A stretch of DNA of 64,000 nucleotides from Crotophaga sulcirostris (taxonomy: Eukaryota; Chordata; Aves; Cuculiformes; Crotophagidae): NCBI GenBank assembly GCA_013397455.1, contig VYZB01000529.1, forward strand, positions 196,231 through 260,230. Reading direction: 5' to 3'. The position numbers were made by a program, and so were the translations under genes. Shown here piece by piece: positions 23,101 through 37,200 of the stretch. A model generated the notes under the pieces. It made no database searches. It was given only the letters and a program-made list of their open reading frames with translations, and had not been told where the DNA came from. Position 1 is the stretch's first letter. Every line of letters begins with the position of its first letter.

Positions 23101-26100
23101 CTTCTGTCTAACCTCAAAGGCCAATGTTCTTGCAGAGTTTGGGACATCAAGTCCACTATGTCCAATGTGGAGTTTTGGTCTGACAGAAACAGTCCTGGAT
23201 TATCATGTGACCTTCAATGAAAATTGGTACAGCTAAACAGTGGGGACATACATACCAACCTTATTGCTCCTGAAGCATGCTACCTCAAGAGTCTTTTGTT
23301 GTTACTTTTGATATAAGATAGTTTTAAGTGGTATTAGCACCATAATCTGCAGTTGTAAGTCATCGTTACAACTCATCATAACTGGCCAGATTTATCTACC
23401 AGGATACAAATCTTCTCTGACCTGAAATACTTCTGGGGAAGTAGAAATCGAGCCTTGGGGCCTCATACACAGTGCTATTAAGTATTATTTTGTTTTCTTT
23501 TCTTTATTCAAAGAAGGTAGAAGAAAAATGAGAGGGCTGAACTATTATGAGAGGTGTGTTTTAATAATGTGATAGAGACACCACGAAGTAAATGGCCAGC
23601 TCATTCGATGAAGACATAGAAGTAGTGGATGGAGACGTGAATCCTGCTGGAATCATTTGGAAGACAGTCCATGGCAGAGTAAGTGAATTGTGGAACAAAT
23701 TACCTTCTTGATCATGGTGGTGGTTCCTCTTTGAAGGGAACTTAATATATATTTTTTTTCCTCCAGAAGAGAGGTGAACAGGTGTGCATGTAATGCGGTT
23801 GTCAAAGCTGAGCTGTATCCTAGTGGGGAAATGAGCATACAATTTGATTCTAGAAACACCATAAAAGACTCTGCAGACATCTGTGTCCAGTGCTAGTATT
23901 CAAAGTATCGACAGGAACTGCATGTTTGGTTTTTTTCTCCACGACCTTGTGCTTCTCAAACTAAGGGGCAGGATCTCATAGCTTCCTTTGAATGACCCAC
24001 ATCTGATATTCTACTTAAAACACTGGCTACAATAAATGTGTTTTTAAGCTACTGGTTGGTAAATAGGTTGAGTCTGGTTTCCTGAAATGTTACACTGCAC
24101 TCTCCGCCCCCTTTTTTTTCTTCTTTATTTTTTCTTTATTTTTTCCTCTCTCTCTCCCTTTACCCCGCCCTCAAAATAGCAACACTGCTCAGCTGGGGTT
24201 CCCTCAATTGAAGAAGGGATTCTGCTGCAGGGCATTCTCATTTGGGAGTACTTGGCTTTAGATCTTGCCTCTTCTTCTTTGCACTACAAGAATGTAGGTT
24301 TGTTAACTTCTTCACTTGCTACAAAACCTATTTTTCACCCCTCCCTAAAATTAGTGAGGAAGAGTGGGCTGAATTGAATGTCTGCAGGCAGTTATTTATC
24401 TTTTGCATTAATTTATAGAACAGGTGCCCAGAGCCCTACAATGGCAAAATTTCTTCAAAAATGTAAAGAAGAAAATAGTTTACAACCTCTGCAAGTCTTC
24501 GTTTAGTTAAGGAAGCCTACAGCTATGCTTGCACTAAACAGTAGTAAAAACTATCTTCTGAACTCATTTAGATGATAAACGTCTCCATATTCTGAATTGT
24601 CTTGCAGAAACACCCCATGTAAGCAACTGCCCACTTGCAGATAAGTGTTGCATGTACAGCTGAAGTAAAGGACTACTAGAAACTCTGTAAATATGAGCAA
24701 ATAGGATGTGACTGGTTTAGGAAGCTAAGAAAGAGTGTAAGTTTTAAGATCCTATTTAAACCATCAAAGGAAATATTTATGGTGGGTATTTTTCCCTTCT
24801 GGTGTTTTCAGTGGCTTCTGTTTGCATTTTTGTCATATGAGGACGTGCTTGAATACACCATTCCCAGTGATGTATCCAAAAATGTTAAAACATTTCCCAT
24901 TTCTCTGAGTACCTAATTAGCACTTTATAACCCATTATCTAAAATTCAAAGAAACGTGGGTTTTTAGCTTTGTCTGTAAAGAGAGATGTGCTGTTGTATA
25001 AACAATGCCAGTATCTGTGGCACTGAATCCCATAATAAGATCTCATTTAGTATGTACTAATTTAATGTCATGTTTCCATAAGGTTTGTTGACTATTAAAT
25101 TTGTGGCTCCCTTTGTCAATTCCAGGGCTAGATAAATGCAGCAAAACACCCAGCAAAAAAAACCACTTGCATTTGTGAAATAAATACCACCACCTGAAAG
25201 TGTATGATTTGGCCTTTTAAATGCACAGCTGTCCTCCTCCCATAGTACTGCAGTGTGACCCCTTGTTGCAATAAAGGCCATTAATCAAGTTATGCTGGTT
25301 TTAGAGTGTGGTGTCAATATAACTCCTTTCAGCCTTTAGTGTTGACAGTGCATTCCAAAATATTGAAGCAGCAGTTTCTTAAATAACAAAGCAAAGAAGT
25401 TAAAGTACATCTATAAAAGGTAATAACATCAAAGGATTGCTTTAAGAAATACTGTTAGGAAGCATATTTCTCTAATGTTATTGATGTATTTATAGGTACA
25501 GCTATGCATACATGATATGATATATAGAATACCCTGTATATTCTAGAAATGCAGTCTACTGTGTGACTGTGAAGGGTTTACTGACTGAAGTATGAGATAA
25601 CCATAGGACCATTTGGTTGCCAAGCCACTGCTGAAAGCAGAGTACATACATGATAAACAATACATAGAGATATATTTTTTGCAATCTAGCACATTTTGTA
25701 TTGTTGAGATGCTAACACAGGATTAATTTGTTTTCTACCCAATTATGTCTTCAGTATTCATCTAGAACTTTATTAAGGTATATCTGGGAACCAAGAGGAG
25801 GTTTACCAGGGTACTGATCATACTATCAAAGATCACGTGTCTTTGAGTTGGTGTGAAAGGGGAATATCACAAATGCACTCAGGATGTATTTGCTTACATC
25901 ACTTTGCTTCGAATGGGCACCAAAACAATATATGTCACAGTGACACGTGAATTCTTACAGCTAGCAAAGGCCTTGCTGTGAATGTGGTTTAGTTAAGCTT
26001 CCTTCATCGTTGTTTCAGTTTGGGGGATCTGATAGCTAGCTAGCTGGATGTAGTATTATTTATTTGGCCTGCAGTTGGTTATTTTATTCTGAGCAGCAGC

Positions 26101-27514
26101 CCACTGGTGGGCCTCAGTGTCCTGAGTTCCTCTGGGTTGGCATGTGTTGATGTGCTCCCTGTAAAGACAGGATAAGGTTCCATGTGGGCTGGGGTTTCCA
26201 GCCATAGACCCAATACTGACCATGGACCAGAAGTAAGCTGGGTTCAGAGATCAGTGAATGAGTTTCTTTTTAGTAATGAAGCAGGCAAAAAGAAAGTGAA
26301 TGACTAGGTAAATAAAAAATGACCCCCTATCCTGTGGTAATATAGGATATGATTTATCTTCTCTTTTAGCTTTCTCTTCTCTATGAAATGCCATAATGTT
26401 TTCAGGGAAACTAAGATTTGTGAAATATTTCACTACACGTGCTTTCAGTAATAAAGTTTTAAAGGTAAAATGTTAATTTATTTAAAAATGCATAACTGTT
26501 TGATCCATGAGATTTTACTACTTTTAAAATTAATTTATTACTTTAAGGAAATCATACTTGCTTGATCCATTTTAAAAATTCACTGACTTTCCTGTTTGCT
26601 TTAAATACTTTGGCCAGTTCTCATGTTTCTTCTCTTAACGAGATTTGCACATCTTGACTTTCATTGTTCAAAGCATTCACTGTCAACAAATCCAAGCCTC
26701 CTCAGGCTGAATTAGATGTAGGAGTAATCCTCATGTTACCTTTTCAGTCTGAATGCCTTCCTCCTTTCTAGCCTTCCTTTTTTATCAGGCAGGGATCAAG
26801 AGCCAAGTGGTGGTTCTGCTCAGCAATGCTGATCTGCAGCTCAGCAAATCAAGGAAAGCTCTTGCAGACCTTTTGCACAAAGTGGTTGTTGAGCAACGTA
26901 ATCAGAGCTCCTTGTCTTTCTGGCACTCAGCTGTCACTCCTTCGAGGTGATGGTTTGTATTGGCTGCAGGCCTCCAGCTGCACAGTGTTTGGTGGGGGAC
27001 AGGATACACCTGAGTCAATTCTTCAGCAGAGAGACGAGCAGTAAGTTCATTATAGACAGCTAAAGGCCAGGAGATCACATAGCCCCAAGTGCTTATGTTA
27101 TGTAGGAAGGAGGACAGAATGCCTTCCCTCAGAGGTTGAATATCATCATTTGGATCTCCAGGTGAACATCTGGGAGCTGGCACGCTGCCAGGCACTGTGA
27201 GCAAAATAGCTGAGTGATGTGAGCACGCCTCTGGAGAGCTGACCCCTGTAGAGTTTGTGCATCGCTGTTCCTTTCTTTTTTTCTCTTGTATCTCTTGTGG
27301 CCACAATGCTCCACTGAATGCTCACTCATATTTTGTTGCTGCATTTCGGTTTTCTTCTCACAGATGGATTTGCTTGTATTTTTCCTGGCTAAAAATATTC
27401 TGCAAATATGGAAACCTTTCTGAATTTCTTCTCTTGGTTATGGTGGTGGTCAGGAGAAGATGTACTATTGACTAAGAATTTGACCAGTGCACTGCCCTCT
27501 TCTTGGTATAATCC
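20191..27514. other. Intergenic DNA, no gene recognised
   Basis: No open frame longer than about 93 codons occurs, and none shows a recognisable domain or plausible splice chain. A pyrimidine-rich tract sits at 24099-24171. The sequence is otherwise unique, AT-rich and CpG-poor. A 134-codon - strand frame at 26902-27306 has no recognisable motif and is treated as chance. Confidence 0.7.
24099..24171. repeat. Polypyrimidine low-complexity tract
   Basis: About 70 bases are almost entirely C and T (ccccctttttttt, ttcttta repeats, ctctctctct), broken by a few A and G. This is simple-sequence DNA. Confidence 0.9.
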
Positions 27515-27680
27515 TTTCAATTGATCGATAGAGCTGTTGAACAGAATGGGGCTAATATGAGTCTCTGGGATACAAGGCTGTGAGAAAAGCTTCAGCTTGA
27601 CATTATGTCATTTACTGTTATCCTTTGCATGTAACTGCACAGCTAGTTTTAATTTGTGTGACCTGCACAGCTGGACTAGC
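27515..27680 (-). repeat. Probable CR1 reverse-transcriptase remnant, - strand
   Basis: The + strand text gctgttgaacagaatggggc, then 'tctctgggatac', then 'cagctagttttaa' follows, in order, the complement of the CR1 RT segment that encodes the VPQGSVLGP region and the residues before it. Spacing is irregular and no - strand frame survives. The match is by eye, and a repeat-library alignment would settle it. Confidence 0.45.
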
Positions 27681-30600
27681 CCTCAATTAAAGACTAGAAT
27701 AACTGTGTTGAATGTTTTATTAATATTTCATGTGAGGTATTATCATCATCTGTGATGTTCTTTTGTACCAAAAAAAAATAATTTACGCATGGCATTATCT
27801 CAGATTTGCTTTTGATCAAGTCTGTTTCCCAGTGTGGCCACTTTCTGTGCAGCATAGTGTGCAGAATCATGTCATTTCCCCTTCCACCAGCAGCAAACCC
27901 GATAAACACTGGATAATATGTCATTGTTATATGGAAATTATGAATAGTTGTGGTGGGGGCTTTACTTCTTTGCTTCTCATGTTTAATTGGTTTTCAGTAT
28001 AGTGTCATTTTTTTAACAGGACTTTATTATGTTCTTGTGAGGTCCCATCTAGCTTTTCCAGGCTATCTAGATTTAGAGGTAACACATCCAGTTTTATGTA
28101 AGATAGAGTAGTAGTCTTGCCCACTCTAAAGTAACTTTTTCTTTCCATTAACATAACCAGTTAAGTGTAGTCCCTAGGCAAAGTGGATAGTGCTGTTGAT
28201 TCAGTTCTCAGTGTGGTATACTTTCTGCTCTTTTCCTGAAGCTGTGCATGGGACTTCTTCCAGATTTATCCTCTCCCAGGTTTTGCCTTGTTTGCCTTAA
28301 AAGCACATATGTGAGTCTACATCAGATTTCTTCTTACCATTATTTTTGAATGCAAGGAAAACCAAAGAATTGAGTATTTTCATATTTGTAAATCAATTCC
28401 TCCTTTTTGTTGTCTAAAAAAAGTCTTTGCTTGAGCCTGTTCATGGTCAGAAAATGAGCATATGTAGTGGTTAGGACATAAAACAGAGCTCATGGTATTC
28501 ATACATATTTTTGTGTTGGCTGTCATCTCAAGGTGTTCTTACTGTGTCTATAGATTGTCAAGTCTGCATTATAAAGAAAGCAGCTTTTCTTTCTCTACCA
28601 CTGTGAGATACTCACTGCTGCCACTTTAAATAATTATCTTTATGAAAACAGATGTCAACTTGCCATTGTTACTGTTACTTTATTTTGTCAGCAATGCAAC
28701 TGAGGCAAATACTTCACTAAAATATCTTCATGTTGAGTAATGACCCTATTATAAACACTGACTATCCCTGTTTAATAGAATATGTAAGAAATAATATTGT
28801 TCATGATGGGTTAGCTCTAGAAATGTTTTTTTTGTTTCATACAGTAGGTTTGACATCTAAGGGACTGTGAGACCTTCATTCGTGTTCACCAGTGAACCTT
28901 AGAGCACATGTGAATATATAGGAACAGGAAAAATAAAGACTTAATGCATCAGGCCTGCATGATGGACAGACCCTCTCTGCACATTACGTCTCTTTTAGCC
29001 AGATGTGAATTGTGTTATAGTTAGAATAATGGCTGTGTGTGCTGGAGGCTAATCTCTTGAATCAGAAAGCCGTTTGTTTTATTATTCTTAAGGCTCTTAA
29101 TACTGCAGGAACCTGCTGTGGTTCAAAAGTGTGAGTAGACAGGCTAATGCTGGTGAAAGTAAATATTGCAAACAAGCTGTTTATAGAGAGAAGAATAAAC
29201 TGATGTGTCTGAGCATGTTATTTCCATTTAGAGGATTTCCAGTGTTGCATCAGTGCAATTCACCACAGATAATTGAAATTAATATTATTGGGTTTTGTAG
29301 GTGCAGACATTGTTACTGCTGCTTTGTGTCTACACATACACATTTACTGCATGCTGAAATGATTTGAATATTTTTGACTTGCAACAGGTTAAAATAATTA
29401 CCATTTCTGAAAAAATACCAAGTCACTGCTGTTCTTCTTTTCTGTCTGAGCTCTACTGAATGTTATGAACATAAATGTTAACTGAAGCAAAGATTCAAAG
29501 CCCAGTTTTTAAAAAAGTGATTAAAGCAGCCTGCACCATCAGTGGAGGTAGAACAAAACATTTCAAAATATCTCAAGTGGAAAGTGGATCCAGATATATT
29601 CTTCTGCATCTCAGATGAATGTTGCAGCCATTTAACTATAGGATGAAACTGGAAAATCACCGCTTAGTCTCCTGATTTTGTTTTATGAGCAATGGCTATT
29701 GGGACACCAAATTCCATGAGCAGATACCACCCCTCAGTTTGGTCCATATGTCTTCTGCCGAGACTGTGGGATTTTTTTGATCCACTTTTAGTTATCAAAT
29801 CTCTCCGCACATCATAATGGAAGTCTAAGTCCCAATTAAAGGCTGTGCATTGTACTGGACTGTGAAGTGCTGAAAAACAGTTGCTCTGAAAGCCAGCTGT
29901 GGATCTAGCCTGATTAACAAAGGGTAGTCTCAGGCCTCTGAAAATAAGCAGGAAAAGCTTATGCTGGGACAACTTTCACAGCAACTTCTCCAAGTTTCCT
30001 GCCCTGCTCTGTCCGTGTCCAAGCTGTTGATGATTCAGCCGCTTAATACAGAAAACTATCACTCATTTCCATGTGCTTTAAAACTGTACTGTAATACAAC
30101 CCTCTGGGAGCCCTTTCACAAAGGGTTTGAAAATCCATGCAGCAGAGATAGAGAGATGTAAGCTTGTCATGTGTCCCAAGGTAATAAGTTCTGGATGGTT
30201 AATCAAATCCCTCAGTTAAAGCAGGGATTGGAGTGACTGACTTCTTTTGTGTCCTTGGAGCATATTAGGAAAATTGGTGCTTAAAAGACTTAAGAAGTTG
30301 TTAAAAGATTCTCTGAGACTGCTTGCTTTGATGCAAACTAGTTGTTTAACAAGCAGCCAGCTTGGGTCCATTTACAGCATCAGAAGAGGTGGACTGCAGG
30401 GAAACTTCTTTTGACTGTCTGTTCATTTGTCTTCTGAAAAAAGGGGTTTGTATATACAGATATTTCAGTACAATGTTGTGCTATGTATCTGGCATTTTTT
30501 CAAAAGTTACTTCCATTGCTTTTGTCTTTGTTTGTGATGTGAAACAGGCACGAAGCAGGAGATAAAGGTGGTGGCTGAGAGACAGCAATGCTTGTTTAGC

Positions 30601-32519
30601 TGCCTTCCTCACTACATGCTACTACAGTTGTCTTTAATTCTCATTTATGTTTGGTCTATTGGATTTACATTTATTCATAGTTTTTTTCTTTGTTCACCTT
30701 TATTTACTTCTGTTTTTCAGGCAGTTACTCTGCTTTATTGTTCTTGTGTGCACAATTCCACTGCAATTGTATTTCTGAAAGTGTTTAGCCAAACAAACCA
30801 ACTTAGCCTATGTTCCACGGGGACCCATTAAAGTTCTTGTTATTCTTACTATTCATGTTAATGCTTTGAATTTTAATTACTTTCACATGCAGATAAATAG
30901 TACATATTCTTTGAACTTGTAAAGCAGGTTCCATGAATTCTATAAAATCGCTTTTGTTTCCTCTAATATTTGTTCTATAAGATTTTCAAAAGGAGCAAAT
31001 TCTGCAGAGTTTGCTGGCTTGAAATTCACACTGAAGTCCTTGATGATATTCATCTGTGCTAGAAGGTTTAACTTCTTACAGTGTTTTGTTCATAATTGCA
31101 AGGTTTTACCATATGCGCATATTAGGTCCACGTTTACATATGTCACCGCGCTTTTAGAAAGTGAATGTCACTTGGGATCCTTTTTGAATTTTAAACACAC
31201 GTGCACACGTGAAGATCTTGAGCAGTGACAGAGCAGACTGAACACGCATTGAGGCAGTACACATGACAAATAATAATGCAACAACTGAGACCTAGGTAAG
31301 ATCTTATTGAGCCACAGAACCAGTAAAGATGATTTGTAATGGAGCTCACAGAGCAGTGGGCTTGTATCAGAGTGGGAAGGCTGCTGCTCTCCCCAAATGG
31401 CATTAGGAAACATCACTGTAAGCAGGGGCTGGTTTAGAGGAACTTTCTGAAAGCCAGCTCCTTCCATAGGTAACATGGCTAAGGAGTGCACCCTTAATTT
31501 GTATATGCACAACGAATTCCAGTTCAGGACTGGCTTTTAAATCTAGCTAACTTTGTAAGACTCACAGCAGTGAAGTATATTATGGCTTGCATGGGAAAAG
31601 TATGTTTCTTGATGTCTAAGATAGTGCCAAGAAACCCTGCAATAATTTCTTAATATCACAAGCAATTTGGTTTTTAAGTAAATGATTCCATATGTAGAAT
31701 AAACCACAAAATATTTAGTCCTTGAATTCTGTTGTTTGAAAAGCCTCTATAACTGTGGATTATGAAGGAACTTTAAAAAACTTAAAAGGAGAAATCCCAT
31801 AGAAGGAATTTAAACAGGAGTACTTTTTCATTGTTTTGTTTTGGTTTTCCTCTCAGAAAATTTCTGCCTTTGACAAAGATTTTGAAAAGTTTGATGATGA
31901 TTGTGCTTTGTGCTTTGACTTCGGTAGACAAAACTGCATATAATGACATTTATTTCAGCTTTCAAATTAGTTCGTGCAAATATTTAGTCCTCTAGAATAT
32001 TTACAAGAACCCCTTAACTAGCTAATGATATTTTTTTTTAAAAAAAGGCATTTTGATGTAGTCTTCTAAATCAGCAAGTGAGCCAAAATCTTTTAACTTT
32101 TTTGTAGTGCAGAAATGGAAACTTTCAACTCTTGTGTCTTTCTTGCAAAAAAAAAAAAGGCAGAAAAACAATGCTTACTTTTCACAGGAGAGTAGTATCT
32201 GTTTTACTTAGGTTTAAAATGGACTGGTTGTGCTCAGATCTACAGTTACTACATTGTAATCCCTGTAACAAGGCTAAAAGGAGTTCAAGCATTTGTCATA
32301 TTAAAACCTCTAGAGGCAGGAAGGCAGCTTATGTACTTTAATATTCTCTGGCTTGGTGCCCTGATTTAAAATATTCCTATAACATCTTTTACATGTACTT
32401 TGGATTGGCTGTGTTCAAAGTAATGGCATGCAAGTTGTGGCAGTCAGCAATGACTTAGAATATATGTAAAGAATGTATAGAATATATGTCCAAAGATCCC
32501 GGAGCAGTTCAGCACATAA
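27681..32519. other. Intergenic DNA, no gene recognised
   Basis: Open frames up to 114 codons (for example - strand 31168-31512) show no family motif. I recognised no RNA gene or mobile element in this stretch. Confidence 0.7.
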
Positions 32520-33098
32520 TTTCATAGAATGATAGAATCATAGAATGGTTTGTGTTGGAAGGGACCCTGAAGATCATCCAGTTCCAACCCCCTGCCATGG
32601 GCAGGGACACCTCCCACTGGATCAGCTTGCTCAGAGCCCCATCCAACCTGGCCTGGAACAGCTCCAGGGATGGGGCAGCCACAGCTTCCCTGGGCGACCC
32701 GTTCCAGTGCCTCATCACCCTCACAATAAAAAATTTCTTCCTAATATCTAATCTAAATCTACCCTGTTTCATCTTAAAATGATTACCCCTCATCCTATCA
32801 CTGTGCTCCCTGATAAAGGACCCCTCCCCAGCTTTCCTGTAGGCCCCCTTTAAGTACTGGAAGGCTGCTATAAGGTCTCCCCAGAGCCTTCTCCTCTCTA
32901 GGCTGAACAAGCCCCACTCTCAACCTGTCCTGGTATGGGAGGTGCTCCAGCACTCCAATCATCTTCATATCCTTCCTCTGGACTTGCTTCAACAGATCCA
33001 TGTCCTTCCTGTGCTGAGGGCTCCCAAAGTGAACGCAGTAATCCAGGTGAGGTCTCATGAAAGCAGAGTAGAGGAGCAGAATCCCCTCCCTCAACCTG
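32520..33098 (-). mobile_element. CR1 LINE 3' end, 5'-truncated
   Basis: The element lies on the - strand. Its 3' terminus is at 32520-32547, seen on the + strand as catagaatgatagaatcatag, the complement of the ATTCTATG-type terminal repeat of avian CR1. Reading leftward, - strand frames encode the end of the reverse transcriptase: LLLYSAFMRPHLDYCVHFGS (33094 side), 'KDMDLLKQVQRKDMKMIGVLEHL', then, after frame changes, RRRLWGDLIAAFQYLKGAYR and 'RLDIRKKFFIVRVMRHWNGSPREAV'. At least two frameshifts make it dead. It is truncated at about 33098, where an AT/GT microsatellite begins. This is the youngest-looking CR1 in the window. Confidence 0.95.
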
Positions 33099-33103
33099 CT
33101 GGA

Positions 33104-33134
33104 TATATATATATATGTGTGTGTGTGTGTATAT
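33104..33134. repeat. (AT)n(GT)n microsatellite
   Basis: Seven AT units lead into seven or eight GT units and then tatatg. It abuts the truncated 5' side of the CR1 copy, so it may be the integration target or have grown after insertion. Confidence 0.9.
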
Positions 33135-33859
33135 GTAATAGATACCTTATGATCTTTATATATTCCTTATAACCTTTCTGAAAATACTGCTTAGATATTA
33201 AATCTATATGAAGATGTATTATAACTGTTATTAGAGAGGGTTGCTGGTATTTTTTATTCTTTCTTTCTTTATTACCTGTTAAACATTTGGTTTATCCAAG
33301 TTACAGATAGAAAGCTACAAAACCAAGCAGAATTACTACCAGGGTAAATTTTGATTGGGTACCAGCAACCACTGTGATTGTTATTTAAATTATTTATGTG
33401 CTCCTTTGGGAGACTTTCTTCACTTCTGTCAGTCATAAAAGGAAAAAAAAACAGACAATGAATACCTTGTGATTCTCTCTCAGGCAGAATGAGAGAAAAG
33501 GTAAATAGAATTCTTTGAGTATTTTTTCCTCTTCGTTTCCCTGACTCGCTAAAAATGTTATGCAATTTTGCATATGGGTTAATTTTTCAGCTACTAGATG
33601 ATAAGTTTCAATATTCTGATGTTTATTTATGAGGGTCTGCGTATAAACGTACATGGAAGAAAGCAGAAAGACAGTTATTAGAACTGAAACAAGTAAGTAC
33701 CAGGGCAAGGCTGATCTCATTATTGCAAAGCCTGGCTGAGTTAGGCCAGGTTTTTCATCTTAACAACTGGGAGCTGTGGATCATTTGAAATACTTGTATC
33801 TTTACAGTTTGTAGGGGAATGACATTTACTAAAAGCATCCCTAGTTTCTACCTGCAGGA
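33135..33859. other. Intergenic DNA, no gene recognised
   Basis: AT-rich sequence without a recognised repeat or coding frame. A short ttctttctttcttt run is near 33258-33271. Confidence 0.7.
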
Positions 33860-34205
33860 AGAGCCGCATGTGCCTCCCAGAGTTGGGGTTTGTGCTCTGA
33901 CCTGGTCTCCTTTGTCCCAACCACCCCTGCCCAGCTGTGCTGGCAGGCAGCCGAGCAGCTGGCATGGGCTGGGCGGGGGTCTGTTCCCAGCTCCTTTGCC
34001 CTTTGAGCCCAGAAAAAGGGCACTGCTACCCTTCTAACCCAGTGCACTGCTCGCCCCCTCTTGGACCGCAGGTGCCCCATGGCAGTGTCCCCTGCCCCAG
34101 CACCTGCTGCCTTCGCCTGTCCCTGCAGCCAGCTGCACACCCTGCCACAGGGCAATGCGTGGGCAGCTCTTCTCAGTGGCCAGGTAACCCATAGCCTTTG
34201 CTCTC
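33860..34205. other. GC-rich island without an assigned function
   Basis: About 350 bases are markedly richer in G and C than their surroundings, with frequent CCTGCC/CAGCTG/GGGCGGGG-type text and open frames on both strands, as expected from composition alone. CpG is sparse, so it is not a typical CpG island. I found no LTR ends, target duplications or coding motif. Confidence 0.5.
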
Positions 34206-37200
34206 AACCCCCCCAGCCTTTTTTTATGCTGTGAAAGGGGGGGTGGGATGGGGAGGAGGATGCTAAGCCCTCATACTAAAAACTTGAGACCACATCTTGA
34301 CTCTGCTTAAGGAGAAAGGGAGCGAGCTCCCCACACTGCACTAGCCTGCAAGGGCTGATGGTACCTTTTTCACCTGGACTGCTTTTGGTTGTTGAATGTG
34401 TGCATGTTTAATGGGTTTGTTTTCTTTACACTGCCATTATTCCTAACTAAAACTCTTTTCAACTGAATCTTGACCCTCAGCAGTGCTGGCTGTGATTTAG
34501 TGCTTTCTCCCTCACTGGCAGTCCCTGCAGTTGGCTCCCAGTACAAGGCTGTGGCAGGAGCAGGACTCCAGCAACCTTAGTATGGGTCCCAGCTCTTTCT
34601 CATTTGGACTGAGAGGTATTCTAATTCCAGCTTGTTTTTCCTGTAATGTGTTTCATTATTGCTTCCACATTATGAGGAAAAAATAATATTCAGACTATTT
34701 TTTTTGCACAGACAGATGGTGAATAACTGAGCTTAATGAGGGGAATAAGTTGGATCATGGTGGTAGTGTCAAAGAGGGGATTACTGGAAGTCTGTCTTGT
34801 ACAAGATGAGAATGCAACAAACATAAATTGTAGCCAAAGTGTATTGCTGTGTGATTTTCTTTAATTTGTTGCCTCTTCACCAACATTTTTGCAATTGTAC
34901 TTGTTACTCAAAGGTAAATCAGTGTTATTCACGTGTAGGCTTATGTTCTTGTCAGGAAATAGCTTTGAAATACTTTTCTGAGCTGTGTCTATATGCAATT
35001 TTTAATATTTCTCTTTGCAGATATCAGATTTTCTTTCTTTTCCTCCAAGGTGATAGGAATTGAATCAAATCTTTTATTTTATTGTTATTTGTGTTGTAAG
35101 CAGAAAATGTTTGGCAAGTGCTGCTATTCCTCAGGATTGCTCTGGCTGGTGAAACGAGAACACTTAATTGCACTTTGCTGTCTCTGTCTGTACTTGGGAG
35201 ATTATGGTTTTGCGTGTCCCCAAGCCTGGCAGTTGGCCTAATTTAGGTTTAGGACCCATTGTATCTAGAGGTATTCAGGGCTGGCATTTGGCCAGGCCTA
35301 TTTTAATTGCAGCTTCTCTCAGGCTCCTTCCTGGAGTTTTGCTTTTCTCTCCCCCTCCCTACTCTCCAGTTCTGTGGCTGGAGGGGGCGTAGAAGAGCAA
35401 ATCATTCACAAAGACTTGAATCTTGGAAGGCATGCACAGGCAAACTCCTTTGCTGCAGACTACCCACCCATGAACTCCTGCCATCCAACTGGGTAAAGCC
35501 TTTGGCACTCAGTGGATCCAGAGGGGTTTTTTTGACTATAGATGGTAACAGGAGCAAATTAAAAAATGGAGAAAGAAGATGTAGTTTTCACCCATCTATC
35601 TTACCAACAAATGATCCTTGCCTATGAAAAAGATTTTTGTTTGCAAAATTATGGCCTGCAATCAGGCTTAGGTTCCTGAGCGTGTTGTTTAAATCAGGCT
35701 GCACCTTTTACTTCCACTTTCCTTTCTCAGAGGATGAATCTTGACTCAGAGCCCACTTACTGCTGTTTTTTACTTTGCAGTGCATAAATGCTTCAGTAGA
35801 CAATTGAAGTCCAGGCAAAGAAATATGATTTCACGTTTCTAATGTCTTAAAGTGTTTGGAAGAAAAGAAAAGTCTTGGTTGTGAGTATTTTCTTCACTTT
35901 CATGTTATAATTTGCAACTCACTTGCCGTCTAACTACAATTTTTCTTCCATTTGCCTTTTGTAGCAATATGTAAAGGAAACCTTTCTGTAACTGGGCTGT
36001 AGCCTTGCAGACAGGTTGTCTGCTTCACTGCTTGTGTATGGAGTGATGTGGGAGCATTTAGTTCAGTAGGAAACTTGACTGCCTTTGTCCCCTGCCTTTT
36101 ACTGCAGCTATAAAACTTACTTTCATTTCATCCAAATCTGGTGGTACCACTGCTGCTTTCCTGCTAACCCAACTTTTTGTCCATTTATTATTCAATTGAA
36201 AAGCAAAGTCATGAAAGCTTAAAATGTCACATAAAAAAATTATTCAGTATTTGGAGATGAATTAAGTGAGTTTCAGAGGAAGGTGATGACTTCTCCTTTA
36301 CTTAGTATGTTTGTGGTTTTTTGTCAAAAAAAGACTGAAACCTTGACACCATGTTTTATAAAGAACATGCAATAGGCTAAATGTCCCAACGCTTCTCTAG
36401 TTCCTGTAAAACATTTAAAAAACCACCTCAAAACAATCATTGCTGTGTCCTATCGCTGCTTTATTTGCAAGATTAGTTGCACATCTGGAACAAGGCTGTG
36501 AAGAGGGCTATTTTACAAAAGGAAACAACTATTAGAGGAACAGCTCATATTTCACCACCTTTTTATTCCTTCCTCTCTGCTCTGCTCTGCAACATTAACA
36601 CAGGTGCTCCCATGCACCTCTTCCTCTTGTAAGCACTGAGTAGTATTTCCAGCCATAGAAAGTGGTCTCAGAAAAAGATCTTGGGTTGATGGGTAATCAT
36701 AGGGGATAGAAGCTGGGGAACAATTTGTGCCTATAATAAAAATTGCAATCAGGTCTCCTGCCAGGCAGAATAAAATTCACTTATCCATTGAAGTCAACAA
36801 GATTATTTGCAGAAAAATTGCTCAGGTAGAGTAATGCTGGGAGAACGCAGCTTACAGCATTCACTGAAAATACCGAAAGATCTGGTAGAATGACTGGTTA
36901 ATATGGATGACAGACTCTCTTCATCACAAATCTGATCCAAGGTGATAGAATCCAACTGCATTTGATGTTGTCATTGAAAGATCTGAGAAAATTAAACACT
37001 GAAAAATACAAGAACAAAGTGTATGAATCTTAGTGGTTGCATCTGATACAACCAGAAGAAACAGCTGTGATTGATCCATAAGAGAACCTTTCTTCTTGAA
37101 AGCTCTTGTACCTCGCAGTCTGCCAGCCTTTTGTAACCAGTCCCTGTTCTCCAGAAAACACAAGCTTTAAGGCAGTCTCACTCTTCTCTGAATTTCTATT

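Noticed and set aside
26902..27306. 134-codon open frame on the - strand
   Set aside because: No recognisable domain, no splice context, and overlapping frames of similar length occur on both strands, as expected by chance.
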